64,000 bases of DNA from Amycolatopsis balhimycina FH 1894 (lineage in GTDB: Bacteria > Actinomycetota > Actinomycetes > Mycobacteriales > Pseudonocardiaceae), in assembly GCF_000384295.1 (NCBI RefSeq), contig NZ_KB913037.1, forward strand, positions 2,617,948 to 2,681,947. Direction: 5' to 3'. The stretch's first letter is position 1; each line of letters starts with the position of its first letter. The position numbers and the translations under genes were made by a program. The notes under the pieces were generated by a model that saw only the letters and a program-made list of their open reading frames with translations, searched no databases and was not told the DNA's origin. Below are positions 32,751 through 41,868 of the stretch, in pieces.

Positions 32751-33962
32751 ATGTCCCGGACCAAGCTCTCGGCGGTCGGCGCGAACGTCTTCGCCCTCGG
32801 CGCCGTCAGCCTGGTCACGGACGTCTCCTCCGAGATGGTCACCGCCGTCCTGCCCGTCTACCTGGTGCTCGGCCTGCACCTGAGCCCGGCCGCGTACGGC
32901 TTGGTCGACGGCCTCTACACCGGGGCGACGGCGCTGCTGCGCATCGTCGGCGGGTACGTCGCCGACCGCGTCCGGCGCCGCAAGGTCGTCGCCGCAGCCG
33001 GTTACGCGCTGTCCGCGGTGGCGAAGCTCGGCCTGCTCGCGGCCGGGGCGTCGGCGGCCGCGATCGGCGCCGTGATCACGCTGGACCGCACCGGCAAGGG
33101 CCTGCGGACCGCGCCACGCGACGCGCTCATCACGCTGTCGGCGCCCGAACCGCTGCTCGGGCGGGCGTTCGGCATCCACCGCGCGATGGACAGCATGGGT
33201 GCCTTCGCCGGGCCGCTGGTCGCACTCGCCGTGCTGGCCGCGGTCGGCGCCACCGACCCCGAGGCGTTCAACGCCGTGTTCGTCGTCAGCTTCTGCATCG
33301 CCGCCATCGGCGTGCTGCTGCTGGTGCTGTTCGTCCGCGACCGCCGGACGCCGAAAGCCACCGCGAACCCGGTTTCGCCGCGCGCGGCGGCGGCCCTGCT
33401 GCGCGGCAGCGGCGTGCGGCGGCTGCTGGCCGCGGCGTGCGTGCTCGGGCTGGCCACGGTCGGCGACGGGTTCGTCTACCTGCTGCTGCAGCACAAGGAG
33501 GACATCGCCACCGGCTGGTTCCCGCTGCTCGCGGTCGGCACCAACCTCAGCTACCTGCTGCTCGCCGCGCCGCTGGGCGCGCTGGCCGACCGGGTCGGGC
33601 GGCTGCCGGTCGTGCTCGGCGGCTACGGCGCGCTCGCGCTCGTCTACCTGCTGCTGGCCGGGCCGGTGTCCGGCTGGCCGCTGTTCGCGGCGGCACTGGC
33701 GTTGTACGGCGCGTTCTACGCGGCGACCGACGGCGTCCTCATGGCACTGGCCGGTCCGCTGCTGCCGGAGTCGTTGCGCACCACGGGGATCTCGCTCGTG
33801 CAGACCGCGCAGGCGCTCGCGTACTTCGCCTCGTCCGTCCTTTTCGGACTGGCGTGGCAGTTCTGGGGTCCGGACCGGGCGATCGTGGTCGCCGCGGGCG
33901 GGGCCGTGGTCGCGATCGCCGTGACGTTCGTCGTCCTCTCCCCGCGGAAGGTGACGGCGTGA
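32751..33962 (+). CDS. MFS transporter
   Basis: The 403-aa protein has about 12 hydrophobic segments. It shows VSLVTDVSSEMVTAVLP in helix 1, the loop motif GGYVADRVRRRKVV after helix 2, LDRTGKGLRTAPRDALI and a second-half GALADRVGRLPVVL. The sequence is like the drug/efflux MFS group with an SDxSSEM start seen in actinobacterial exporters. The stop overlaps the downstream GTG (GTGA), so it is coupled to the TolB-like gene. Confidence 0.88.
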   Translation: MSRTKLSAVGANVFALGAVSLVTDVSSEMVTAVLPVYLVLGLHLSPAAYGLVDGLYTGATALLRIVGGYVADRVRRRKVVAAAGYALSAVAKLGLLAAGASAAAIGAVITLDRTGKGLRTAPRDALITLSAPEPLLGRAFGIHRAMDSMGAFAGPLVALAVLAAVGATDPEAFNAVFVVSFCIAAIGVLLLVLFVRDRRTPKATANPVSPRAAAALLRGSGVRRLLAAACVLGLATVGDGFVYLLLQHKEDIATGWFPLLAVGTNLSYLLLAAPLGALADRVGRLPVVLGGYGALALVYLLLAGPVSGWPLFAAALALYGAFYAATDGVLMALAGPLLPESLRTTGISLVQTAQALAYFASSVLFGLAWQFWGPDRAIVVAAGGAVVAIAVTFVVLSPRKVTA

Positions 33963-34939
33963 GGACGAGGATTCTCATCGCCGTCGCCGGGGTGCTCGTG
34001 CTCGCCGGGGCGGCGGTCGCGTACGTCGGGTTCGCGAGCGCCCGGAGCCACGACGTCGCCGCGACCGGCGTGGTCAGCCTCTCCCCCGGCCCGCGGCTGC
34101 TGTTCCGCAGCACCGCCGACGCCGACCGCGGGCACGTCGCCACCGTGTCCGCCGTGGACCCCGCGGGCCCGCGGACGGTCTCGCCGCTGTCGTGCGCGCG
34201 GGTGTACGCCGCCGGCGGCACCGGCCTCTGCCTGCGCCAAGACGGCGACCTGACCACCTACCAGCTGGCGCAGCTCGACGACCGGCTGACGGCGAAGCGG
34301 GAGATCCCGCTGGTCGGCCTGCCGAACCGGGCCCGGGTGTCGGCGAGCGGCCGGATGCTCGCGTGGACGGTGTTCGTCACCGGCGATTCGTACAACGGCG
34401 GGATGTTCTCCACCCGCGCCGGGATCCTCGACACGGCGACCGGTGACCTGGCCGGGACGCTGGAGGACTTCGCCGTCACGCTCGACGGGAAGCCGTATCG
34501 GGCGGCCGACCTCAACTTCTGGGGCGTCACGTTCACCCGCGACGACCGCCACTTCTACGCGACGATGTCGACGGCCGGGCGCCGCTACCTGGTCGCCGGC
34601 GACTTCGCCGCGCATATAGTCCGCACGCTGCGCGAGAACGTCGAATGCCCGTCCTTGTCCCCGGACGGGACACGGGTGGCGTTCAAGTCCGCTGTGGACG
34701 GTGACCCGGCCCGCGGCTGGCAGCTGTCGGTGCTCGACCTGGCGATGTCGAAGGTGACGCCGCTGGCCGAGACCCGCAGCGTCGACGACCAGCCAGCCTG
34801 GCTCGACGACCACACGATCGGCTACGGCGTGCCGCGCGGGCCGGGTCACGCGGACGTCTGGTCGGTCCCGGCCGACGGTTCGGGCCCGGCCCGGCTGCTC
34901 ATCCCGGAGGCGGAGTCCCCCGCCGCCCTGGGTTCGTGA
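33959..34939 (+). CDS. membrane-anchored TolB/beta-propeller-like protein
   Basis: The 326-aa protein has an N-terminal membrane anchor (ILIAVAGVLVLAGAAVAYVG) and repeats of the WD40/TolB propeller type (DGTRVAFKSAVDGD, VDDQPAWLDDHTIGYG, HADVWSVPADGSGPARLL). It is translationally coupled to the MFS transporter upstream and probably works with it in the envelope, for example as a substrate-binding or assembly partner. No specific ligand can be inferred. Confidence 0.75.
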   Translation: MRTRILIAVAGVLVLAGAAVAYVGFASARSHDVAATGVVSLSPGPRLLFRSTADADRGHVATVSAVDPAGPRTVSPLSCARVYAAGGTGLCLRQDGDLTTYQLAQLDDRLTAKREIPLVGLPNRARVSASGRMLAWTVFVTGDSYNGGMFSTRAGILDTATGDLAGTLEDFAVTLDGKPYRAADLNFWGVTFTRDDRHFYATMSTAGRRYLVAGDFAAHIVRTLRENVECPSLSPDGTRVAFKSAVDGDPARGWQLSVLDLAMSKVTPLAETRSVDDQPAWLDDHTIGYGVPRGPGHADVWSVPADGSGPARLLIPEAESPAALGS

Positions 34940-34943
34940 GGGA

Positions 34944-35363
34944 TCAGTCCATTTTGCGCAAGCCGTCGAGGATGCGCTGCATCAGGTCCGTGTCCGGGGA
35001 CGCGAAGGCGAACCGGGAAGCCGGCACCCTGGCGGCCGCCGGTCCCCGCGGCAGGAGGCTGCCCACCACCCGCAACGGCAGCGGCTCCGGTGCGGGCTCT
35101 CGCCGCGTCTGCGCGGGGATCGGCAGCGTCGGCAGGGCGACCGTCCTGGCTTCGGCCAGCTGCCTCACGGCGTGCTCCTGCCGGATGCGCGACCGGATGC
35201 CGGCCACGGTGAAGTCCGGCTCGGGCTCCGGGACGAGCACGGACGCGTCCCCGGCCGGAGACCGGCGCGGACGCCGTTCCAGGGCGATCGCCCAGGCCGC
35301 GGCGGCGAGCGCCGGCAGCAGCAGCCCGGCGACGATGGCGAGGCCGGGCAGGTCCACGGCCAT
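34944..35363 (-). CDS. small membrane protein of unknown function
   Basis: The 139-aa protein starts MAVDLPGLAIVAGLLLPALA with one or two membrane segments and has a long cytosolic Arg/Pro-rich tail ending DLMQRILDGLRKMD. The start at 35363 is chosen for the membrane anchor. The gene is convergent with the TolB-like gene. The family was not recognised. Confidence 0.6.
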   Translation of the reverse strand: MAVDLPGLAIVAGLLLPALAAAAWAIALERRPRRSPAGDASVLVPEPEPDFTVAGIRSRIRQEHAVRQLAEARTVALPTLPIPAQTRREPAPEPLPLRVVGSLLPRGPAAARVPASRFAFASPDTDLMQRILDGLRKMD

Positions 35364-35672
35364 CAGTGGGCCCCGAGGGCAGGTAGCAGCATGACGTTCA
35401 CTTCCGGACGGACGGTTCTTCCGCAGCATGGCCGACACCTGGATATTCGACATTAACGAATTTTCGCGGACCCCGATCCCCATCATGAACGACGGGCAGC
35501 ACTCTCGCAAGCGGCCGAACGTGGTCGACCATCCGGGCGTCAAAAGTGCAGCTCAGGGCGGGTTTCGCGGCGGGTATACCGCGCCCCTCACCCAGTGATA
35601 CGGACGCTGGTTCGTTTCGGTTCACCTCTTTTTTTGTACGATTCGTGTATCGCGTCACGGCACACTCACCGA
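35364..35672. other. intergenic region, promoter of the GH6 gene
   Basis: No gene was found in this 309-bp stretch. A TTTTTTTGTACG tract and a GTGTAT at 35645-35650 occur within 40 bp of the cellulase ATG at 35673 and could belong to its promoter. No CebR-type palindrome is seen. Confidence 0.4.
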
Positions 35673-36644
35673 ATGCGCATTTCGACCTGGCTCGTGGCCG
35701 CCGCGCTGGCGCTCACCGGCTTCGCCTCCGCGTCCCCGGCCGTCGCCGCCGACGGCAACCCGCTCGAGAAGACCAACGGCTTCTACGCCGACCCGGACTC
35801 GAACCCGGCGACTTGGGTCCGCGACCACCCGGACGACAGTCGCGCGAGCCCGATCCGGACGTCGATCGCCACCAAGCCGGGTGCCCGCTGGTTCGGCAAC
35901 TGGAGCGGCGACATCCGCGCGGCGGTCGACAAGTACACCTACGCCGCCGATGTCGCCGACAAGCTGCCGCTCCTGGTCGCCTACAACGTCCCCGGCCGCG
36001 ACTGCGGCGGCGAGTCGACCGGCGGCGCGGGCAGCCCGCAGGCCTACCGCGACTGGATCTCCGCGTTCGCCGACGGCATCGGCGGCAAGCCGGCGATCGT
36101 GATCATCGAGCCGGACGCGCTCGCCCAGCTCGACTGCCTGCCGGGCGACGCCCGGCAGACCCGGGTCGACCTGCTGAAGTACGCCGCGACGCAGTTCGCG
36201 CAGAAGGCCCCGAACACGTGGGCCTATCTGGACGGCGGCAACGCCACCTGGATCCCGGCCGCGACGATGGCTTCACGGCTGCAGTCGGTGGGCGTCCAGT
36301 CCATCCACGGGTTCGTGCTGAACGTGTCCAACTTCTACACCACGGCGGAGTCGACGACCTACGGCAAGGCGGTCGACGCGGCCCTGGGCTACGCGGCCCC
36401 GTTCGTGGTCGACACCAGCCGCAACGGCAACGGCCACGGCACCCCCGACGACCAGCTGTGGTGCAACCCGCCGAAGCGCAAGCTCGGCGCGTCGTCCCAG
36501 CTCGGCGGCGGCCCGGAGATGCAGCTGTGGATCAAGGTCCCCGGCGACTCCGACGGCAGCTGCGGCTACGGCTCGGGCAACCCGGGCGTCCCGGCGGGCA
36601 CGTTCAGCCCGGACCTGGCCGGCCACCTCATCAGGGGCGACTGA
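35673..36644 (+). CDS. secreted GH6 cellulase
   Basis: The 323-aa protein has a signal peptide (RISTWLVAAALALTGFASAS, cleavage before ADGNPLEK) and a single GH6 catalytic domain. WVRDHPDDSRAS, LPLLVAYNVPGRDCGGESTGG, VIIEPDALAQLDC (catalytic Asp region) and the C-terminal LWIKVPGDSDGSCGYGS are characteristic of this family of endo- and exo-glucanases. No carbohydrate-binding module is attached. It starts at ATG 35673 and lacks a strong ribosome site. Confidence 0.92.
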   Translation: MRISTWLVAAALALTGFASASPAVAADGNPLEKTNGFYADPDSNPATWVRDHPDDSRASPIRTSIATKPGARWFGNWSGDIRAAVDKYTYAADVADKLPLLVAYNVPGRDCGGESTGGAGSPQAYRDWISAFADGIGGKPAIVIIEPDALAQLDCLPGDARQTRVDLLKYAATQFAQKAPNTWAYLDGGNATWIPAATMASRLQSVGVQSIHGFVLNVSNFYTTAESTTYGKAVDAALGYAAPFVVDTSRNGNGHGTPDDQLWCNPPKRKLGASSQLGGGPEMQLWIKVPGDSDGSCGYGSGNPGVPAGTFSPDLAGHLIRGD

Positions 36645-36656
36645 CCCGGAGGGCGA

Positions 36657-37223
36657 TCAACGGGAGGCAGTAAGGGTTCGCAGCTGAGCGAACGCCTGGC
36701 GAACGGCTTCGTGCAGGTCGAGGTCGTCGGCGGCGTCGACCCACCGCTGGAAGGCGACCCGGTACACCGCGGCACCGGTCTCGGCGGCCAGGCCGGCCTC
36801 GGTGTCGCCGGCGCCCCGCCGTCGAAGCCCGTCGGCCAACTCGGCCGACATCTGGGCGAGCTTGATCAACTCGCGTTCACGGAGCTCGGCATTGGCCATG
36901 ATCACCGCTTGCCGCTTCCGCGCGAGCTCACGGTCGGATCCGATCAGGTCGACCACGGCGTCCAGCGCGGCCGCGACGACCTCCAGCGTCGACGCCGAGG
37001 CGGGCGCCGCTTCCAGTGCGGCCAGCGACTTCTCCGCGATCTCGGCCGCCTGGTCGAAGAGGACCTCACGTTTGTCGGCGAAGTAGCGGAAGAAGGTGCG
37101 GGCGGTGACGCCGGCCCGGTCGGCGATGTCGGCCACCATGGTCTGCTCGAAGCCGCGTTCGAGATACAGGGCCAGTGCGGCCTCACGCAGCCGGTCACCG
37201 GCTCCAGGCTCCCATCGTCCCAT
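36657..37223 (-). CDS. TetR family regulator of the 37.3-kb operon
   Basis: The 188-aa protein has a TetR HTH (GDRLREAALALYLERGFEQT ... ADRAGVTARTFFRYFADKRE) and a helical ligand-binding C-terminal half. It is divergent from the oxidoreductase operon at 37318. Between the two starts sit two 21-bp palindromes of TetR type, so it most likely represses that operon and itself. Confidence 0.9.
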   Translation of the reverse strand: MGRWEPGAGDRLREAALALYLERGFEQTMVADIADRAGVTARTFFRYFADKREVLFDQAAEIAEKSLAALEAAPASASTLEVVAAALDAVVDLIGSDRELARKRQAVIMANAELRERELIKLAQMSAELADGLRRRGAGDTEAGLAAETGAAVYRVAFQRWVDAADDLDLHEAVRQAFAQLRTLTASR

Positions 37224-37248
37224 GCGTCGAGTGTAGAGCCGCGCCCAG

Positions 37249-37269
37249 TGATGTCACCTGATGACATCA
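37249..37269. promoter_or_regulatory. palindromic operator 1 (TetR)
   Basis: The 21-bp site has half-sites TGATGTCA and TGACATCA around a CCTGA centre. It lies just upstream of the TetR start codon (37223) and shares both half-sites with 37281-37301. Confidence 0.82.
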
Positions 37270-37280
37270 CTGTGCTAGGT

Positions 37281-37301
37281 TGATGTCATCAGATGACATC
37301 A
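37281..37301. promoter_or_regulatory. palindromic operator 2 (TetR)
   Basis: The 21-bp site has TGATGTCA and TGACATCA arms around TCAGA. It ends 16 bp before the oxidoreductase ATG (37318) and is separated by 11 bp from operator 1. The centre-to-centre distance of 32 bp is about three helical turns, which would place two dimers on the same face. Confidence 0.85.
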
Positions 37302-37317
37302 GCAGCGGAGGTTCGCC

Positions 37318-38259
37318 ATGACGACGATGAAGCGCATCCAGTACCACCGGTACGGCGGCCCGGAGGTGCTGCGGTGGGAGGATTTCGAGCCGGCCCAGCC
37401 CGGCCCCGGCGAGGTTCTGGTCCGCGTCAAGGCGGCGGCCGCGAACCCGATGGACTGGAAGATCCGCGCCGGCGAGATGAAGATCATGACCGGCCGGAAG
37501 TTCCCGCGCGGCCTGGGACACGACTTCGCGGGCGTCGTGGCTGCGGTCGGCACCGGCGTCACCCGGCTCGCCGCCGGCGACGAAGTGCTCGGCGGGGCCG
37601 GCATCTCGGCTGCGGGAGCGTTCGCCGAAATGGTCGTCGCCGAAGAGAAGGCGGTCGTGAAGAAGCCCGCGGAGCTCTCCTGGGAGGAGGCCGCCGCGCT
37701 CCCCACCGTCGGGCTCACCGCCTTCCAAGCCATGGTCGGCAAGAGCAGGCTGCGGGCCGGCCAAGCCGTCTTCATCCACGGCTGCCTCGGCGGAGTCGGC
37801 CGATCCGCCGCACAGATCGCCCTGGCGCAGGGCGCCTCCGTGGGCGGCAGCTGCCGTGGCACCGCCTGGCACGAAGCGCGCGACCTCGGGATATCCCCGA
37901 TCACCGCATTCGACTTCGAGGCGAGCACCCTCGCCGGGCGGTTCGACGTCGTCTTCGACACTCCCGGCACACTGCCGATCAAAGCCGCACGGACGTTGCT
38001 GAAGCCCGGTGGGCGCATCATCGACATCACCCCCACGCCGGCGAAGTTCCTGAGAAGTGCCCTGCCGGGCCCGTTCCGGGTGATGATCGGGAAAGCCGTC
38101 ACGGCGGACCTCGAAGCGGTCGCCCAAGCTGCCGGGAAGCGGACACTGCGCCTGCCGGTGGCCCGCACTGTGCCGCTCGGCAAGGCGATCGCGGCGCTCA
38201 CCGAACTCGAACGCGACGGCACACCCAAGGGCGGGAAGCTCGTCTTCACGACCGAGTGA
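37318..38259 (+). CDS. MDR-type NADPH:quinone/alcohol oxidoreductase
   Basis: The 313-aa protein is an MDR (GroES plus Rossmann) oxidoreductase of quinone-reductase type. It shows ANPMDWKIRAGEMK, RGLGHDFAGVVAAVGTGV, LPTVGLTAFQAM, the cofactor segment HGCLGGVGRSAAQIALAQGA and a C-terminal LERDGTPKGGKLVFTTE. No zinc ligands are visible. It is the first gene of an operon behind two TetR operators. The physiological role may be reduction of quinones or enones that act as inducers. Confidence 0.87.
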   Translation: MTTMKRIQYHRYGGPEVLRWEDFEPAQPGPGEVLVRVKAAAANPMDWKIRAGEMKIMTGRKFPRGLGHDFAGVVAAVGTGVTRLAAGDEVLGGAGISAAGAFAEMVVAEEKAVVKKPAELSWEEAAALPTVGLTAFQAMVGKSRLRAGQAVFIHGCLGGVGRSAAQIALAQGASVGGSCRGTAWHEARDLGISPITAFDFEASTLAGRFDVVFDTPGTLPIKAARTLLKPGGRIIDITPTPAKFLRSALPGPFRVMIGKAVTADLEAVAQAAGKRTLRLPVARTVPLGKAIAALTELERDGTPKGGKLVFTTE

Positions 38260-38315
38260 CGACCGCGTCGTCCGAATCCCGTGAATGCAGCGCCCGTATA
38301 GCGAAAGGAAAGATC

Positions 38316-38636
38316 ATGCCGACAACCCCGAATCCCGCCGCAGCACAGACGTTCATGGTGTTCGCGACCCTCCGCGACGACACGGACTTCACGGAATTCG
38401 CCGCGCTGCGAGAGGACGAACACAAGCAGCTGGAAGTGCTGCGCTCGGACGGGCGCATCGGCGCCCACTACGTTTCCCCCGCCCGGCGGGCGACGTTCAT
38501 CGAGGTCATCGCCGCCGACGAGGAGCAAGTGGCGGAGACGCTGGCAACCCTGCCTTTCGGCCGGTTCTTCGACGCCGACGTCTACCCGACCACGCCCCCG
38601 GACGCAGCGGAGGCCGCCCACCGGGCGCAGTCGTGA
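38316..38636 (+). CDS. muconolactone isomerase/YCII-like small protein
   Basis: The 106-aa protein resembles the dimeric alpha+beta barrel of muconolactone delta-isomerase/YCII-like proteins: TFMVFATLRDDTDFTEFAAL, RATFIEVIAADEEQV and LATLPFGRFFDADVYP. The ATG at 38316 follows GAAAGGAAAGATC. It is the second gene of the TetR-controlled operon. The catalytic residues of the isomerase are not established here. Confidence 0.65.
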   Translation: MPTTPNPAAAQTFMVFATLRDDTDFTEFAALREDEHKQLEVLRSDGRIGAHYVSPARRATFIEVIAADEEQVAETLATLPFGRFFDADVYPTTPPDAAEAAHRAQS

Positions 38637-38659
38637 GCCCATCTGAAGGAGAGAATGGC

Positions 38660-39082
38660 ATGACGAATCTCAGTTTCAAGAAGTTCCCGTTCGGCAAGGT
38701 TCTCATCTCGTTGTCCGCCGCCGGGACCATGGTCGGCGCTTACGCCGCCGACTGGAACGAAACGCATATTCACAATCCGACGTGGCCGCCCCACGCGAAG
38801 TTTCACAACGCCCAAACCATGAGCATGGGCGTCGCGCTGGGCCTGGCGACCCTGTACCACTTGTGGAAACCGGGCTCGTCGCATGCGTCGCTGGGGAGTG
38901 CGGCGACCATCGCCGGCATGTACGGGCTCACCCAGCTCTCCGCCGTGCTCTATCCGGGAACCGCCAGCGTCGACCCGCCCCGCGAAGACAACTGGCCGCA
39001 GCTCAAGTACACCCTGCCCAGCCTCGGGCTGGTCCTGCTCGGCTATTTGACCGAGCGCCGCCGGATCACCCGAAACGCCTGA
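38660..39082 (+). CDS. membrane protein of the TetR-controlled operon
   Basis: The 140-aa protein has a hydrophobic start (VLISLSAAGTMVGAYAADWN), HIHNPTWPPHAKFHNAQTMS, ATIAGMYGLTQLSAVLYPG and LPSLGLVLLGYLTERRRITR, giving about four membrane segments. The histidine-rich second segment could hold metal or quinone ligands. The ATG at 38660 follows GAAGGAGAG. The family was not recognised. Confidence 0.72.
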   Translation: MTNLSFKKFPFGKVLISLSAAGTMVGAYAADWNETHIHNPTWPPHAKFHNAQTMSMGVALGLATLYHLWKPGSSHASLGSAATIAGMYGLTQLSAVLYPGTASVDPPREDNWPQLKYTLPSLGLVLLGYLTERRRITRNA

Positions 39083-39085
39083 GGC

Positions 39086-40432
39086 TCAGCCCAGGGAGCA
39101 CGACGTCGCCAGCTCCGCCGGGGTCGATCCGGCGGGGCGGGCGATCGTCGCAGAGGCCGGCGGACGTGCTCCGCGCAGCCAGCCCGCCAGCGCGTCGAAC
39201 GCCGTCCGGAAGCACGGGCCCAGCGGACGGAGCTGGTCCGGGTAGGTGTCGACCAGGCCGTCGACGTGGTTGCCGCCTTCGATCCGGTAATACCGGTGCA
39301 GCGCCCCGCGGCCGGCCGAAGTGATCATCCGGTCGTAGACGTCGGAGTCGCGCGTGATCGGCAGCAGCGTGTCGAGCGTGCCGTGCAGCGTCAGCAGCGG
39401 CTTGCCGATCCGCCCGGTCAAGGAGATCCGCTCGACCGCCCGCGCCACGGAAGGCGGCCGGGAGGAATACGCGTAGTCGGCGTCACAAGACGGCGTTCCC
39501 GAAGCACAGAAAGGGATCCCGGCCTCGAGCGAGCCGTCGAACGACGGGTCGACTTCCTCGCGGTAGATCCGCTGGGTCAGGTCCCAGTAGACGCGGTAGT
39601 GGTAGTCCCAGAGGAACTCCGACCCCGGCGCGAACCCGGCGTCCAAAATGGACTGATGGGCCGGTGCCGAACCCGCCGCGTAGGCCGGGTAAGCGCGCAG
39701 GGCCGGCGGCAGGAACGTGAGCAGGTTCGGCCCATCGGCACGCCACAGCGTTCCCTCCCAGTCGACACCGCCGTCGTAGAGCCACGGCCGGTTTTCCAGC
39801 TGCCACCGCACGAGGTACCCGCCGTTGGACAGCCCGGCCGCCAGGGTCCGCGCGGGCGGACGCCCGTAGTGCCGCGCCACCGCCGACCGGGCGCCCAGCG
39901 TCAGCTGGGTGACGCGCGAGTTCCACTCTGCCAGGGCATCGCCGGGCCGGACGCCGTCGGCGAAGAACGCCGCGCCGGTGTTTCCCTTGTCCGTCGCGGC
40001 GAACGCGTAGCCTTCGGCCAGCGCCTGGTCGCCGATCGCGCGGTCGTTCGCGTACTGCCGCCGCACCCCGGGCGAGCCGGAGACGACCAGGCCGCCGTTC
40101 CACCGGTCCGGCAGGCGCAGCACGAACTGCGCGTCGTGGTTCCAGCCGTGGTTGGCGTTCGACGTCGACGTGTCGGGGAAGTACCCGTCGACCTGCACGC
40201 CGGGGACACCGCGGAACGTGGGCAGCTCCGCCGACGTCAGGCCGGCCCAGTCGGCCTGAACGGTGTGGCCCGACGCGAGGGTGCCGGTCGTCGTCAGGTC
40301 GTCCAGGCAGACGGCGACCTGCCGTTGCGCGCCGGGCACGTCCACCTCGCACTGCCCGGGCGACGCCGACGCCGAGGCGGGCAACGCCGACGCGAGTGCT
40401 CCCGCCAGAACCAAAGCCAGCCACCTGCGCAC
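39086..40432 (-). CDS. secreted tannase/3-hydroxybutyrate-oligomer-hydrolase-like esterase
   Basis: The 448-aa protein has a signal peptide (RRWLALVLAGALASALPASA) and an alpha/beta-hydrolase serine elbow in LAAGLSNGGYLVRWQLE (GLSNGG). It has disulfide-forming cysteines and a C-terminal THGTLDTLLPITRDS/GGNHVDGLVDTYPD region with the likely acid and His. It is of the tannase/feruloyl-esterase or D-3-hydroxybutyrate-oligomer-hydrolase group. Its position beside a PHB depolymerase and 3-hydroxybutyrate dehydrogenase favours the latter role. It starts divergently from the PHB depolymerase. Confidence 0.75.
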   Translation of the reverse strand: MRRWLALVLAGALASALPASASASPGQCEVDVPGAQRQVAVCLDDLTTTGTLASGHTVQADWAGLTSAELPTFRGVPGVQVDGYFPDTSTSNANHGWNHDAQFVLRLPDRWNGGLVVSGSPGVRRQYANDRAIGDQALAEGYAFAATDKGNTGAAFFADGVRPGDALAEWNSRVTQLTLGARSAVARHYGRPPARTLAAGLSNGGYLVRWQLENRPWLYDGGVDWEGTLWRADGPNLLTFLPPALRAYPAYAAGSAPAHQSILDAGFAPGSEFLWDYHYRVYWDLTQRIYREEVDPSFDGSLEAGIPFCASGTPSCDADYAYSSRPPSVARAVERISLTGRIGKPLLTLHGTLDTLLPITRDSDVYDRMITSAGRGALHRYYRIEGGNHVDGLVDTYPDQLRPLGPCFRTAFDALAGWLRGARPPASATIARPAGSTPAELATSCSLG

Positions 40433-40603
40433 GGTTCACCTCCGGTCTCGGATGTCCTGAACCCAAGCGCGTGCGGCGTTCGAGGGCCACCCGGACGGCC
40501 ACCATGAATCCGCGCGGCGATGTGGTGGCCGGGCACATGGTCCGAACCGCCGAGCCGTTTTAGCGTCGCCGGGAACCCTCTCAACGACGAGAAGGAACTC
40601 ACG

Positions 40604-41785
40604 ATGCGCAAACTCGCCCTCGCCGGACTCGCCGCGATCACCGCCGCCGTGCTCACCACTGTCGGGGTGGCCTCCGCCGACCCGCCGGCGTCGTCCCTCG
40701 TCCAGGTTTCTTCGTTCGGCGCCAATCCCGGCGCGCTGGCCATGTACACCTACACGCCGTCCAGGCTCGAAACCGGCCGCCCGGTGGTCGTCGCGCTGCA
40801 CGGCTGCACGCAGGGCGCCGCGGACTACTACGCCCATTCCGGCTGGCCGGCGCTGGCAGACCGCTGGCGCTTCGAAGTGGTGTTCCCGCAGCAGCCGACC
40901 GCGAACAACTCGCTGAAGTGCTTCAACTGGTTCTCCACCGCCGACGACACCCGCGGCAACGGCGAAGCCGCGTCCGTCAAGTCCATGGTGGACAAGGCGA
41001 TCGCCGACCACGGCTCGGACTCCTCCCGGGTGTTCGTCACCGGTTTGTCGGCCGGCGGCGGGATGACCGCCGACCTGCTCGCCACGTACCCGGACGTCTT
41101 CACCGCCGGCAGCATCAACGCCGGGCTGCCCGCGCAGTGCGCCACGAGCGTCACCGAAGCGACGAACTGCCAGCAGAACGACCAGCACCTGACCCCGGCG
41201 CAGTGGGCGTCGCGGGTGAAGGCGCAGTACCCCGGCTACAGCGGGCCGTGGCCGCGCGTCGCGATCTGGCAGGGCACCGGCGACTACACGGTCTACCCGG
41301 TCAACGGCACGGAGCTGCGTGACCAGTGGACCGCGGTGCACGGCGTCTCGCAGTCGCCGACGAGCACGCAGTCCCTGCCCGGCAGCACGACGGTGACGGA
41401 CTACGACGGCAAGGTCCGGTTGTATTCGATCGCCGGGATGGGCCACGGCACGGCGGTCGACCCGGGCACCGGCCCGGCGCAGTGCGGCAGCACCGGCGCG
41501 TACTTCCTCGCCGGGATCTGCTCCAGCTACTACACCGGCGTGTTCTTCGGGCTGGACAAGGGATCTCCGGCCACAACGACGGCCGCCACCACTTCGGCTC
41601 AGGCGGGAACCTGCGTGAGTGCGAGCAACTACGCCCACACCCAAGCGGGCCGCGCACACCAGAGCAGTGGTCAGACGTATGCGAATGGTTCGAACCAGGC
41701 CATGGGCCTGTGGAACACCTTCACGATCCACGCGTTGCGGGAGACGTCACCGGGTTACTGGGTGCTCGCCGACGGCCAGTGCTAG
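40604..41785 (+). CDS. secreted PHB depolymerase-family esterase
   Basis: The 393-aa protein has a signal peptide (LALAGLAAITAAVLTTVGVA) and an esterase domain with VVVALHGCTQGAADYYAHSG (oxyanion region), VTGLSAGGGMTADLLATYPD (serine elbow GLSAGG), AIWQGTGDYTVYP and the catalytic His in IAGMGHGTAVDPG. A C-terminal module (CVSASNYAHTQAGRA ... GYWVLADGQC) is shared with other secreted polyester hydrolases. It would cleave extracellular PHB to 3-hydroxybutyrate and oligomers. Confidence 0.88.
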   Translation: MRKLALAGLAAITAAVLTTVGVASADPPASSLVQVSSFGANPGALAMYTYTPSRLETGRPVVVALHGCTQGAADYYAHSGWPALADRWRFEVVFPQQPTANNSLKCFNWFSTADDTRGNGEAASVKSMVDKAIADHGSDSSRVFVTGLSAGGGMTADLLATYPDVFTAGSINAGLPAQCATSVTEATNCQQNDQHLTPAQWASRVKAQYPGYSGPWPRVAIWQGTGDYTVYPVNGTELRDQWTAVHGVSQSPTSTQSLPGSTTVTDYDGKVRLYSIAGMGHGTAVDPGTGPAQCGSTGAYFLAGICSSYYTGVFFGLDKGSPATTTAATTSAQAGTCVSASNYAHTQAGRAHQSSGQTYANGSNQAMGLWNTFTIHALRETSPGYWVLADGQC

Positions 41786-41804
41786 CAGCCCGACTGATCC
41801 CGAT

Positions 41805-41859
41805 GTTCGTGAAGGCCACCTTGAGGAACTTGAAGTTCCTCAAGGTGGCCTTCACGAAC
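41805..41859. terminator. 26-bp perfect hairpin repeat (related to 25143 and 51121)
   Basis: 41805-41830 (GTTCGTGAAGGCCACCTTGA...) is the exact complement of 41834-41859 with a TGA loop. It lies between convergent genes. Compared with the copies at 25143 and 51121 it differs at several bases, each with the matching change in the other arm. Confidence 0.8.
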
Positions 41860-41868
41860 TTCCGGGGC

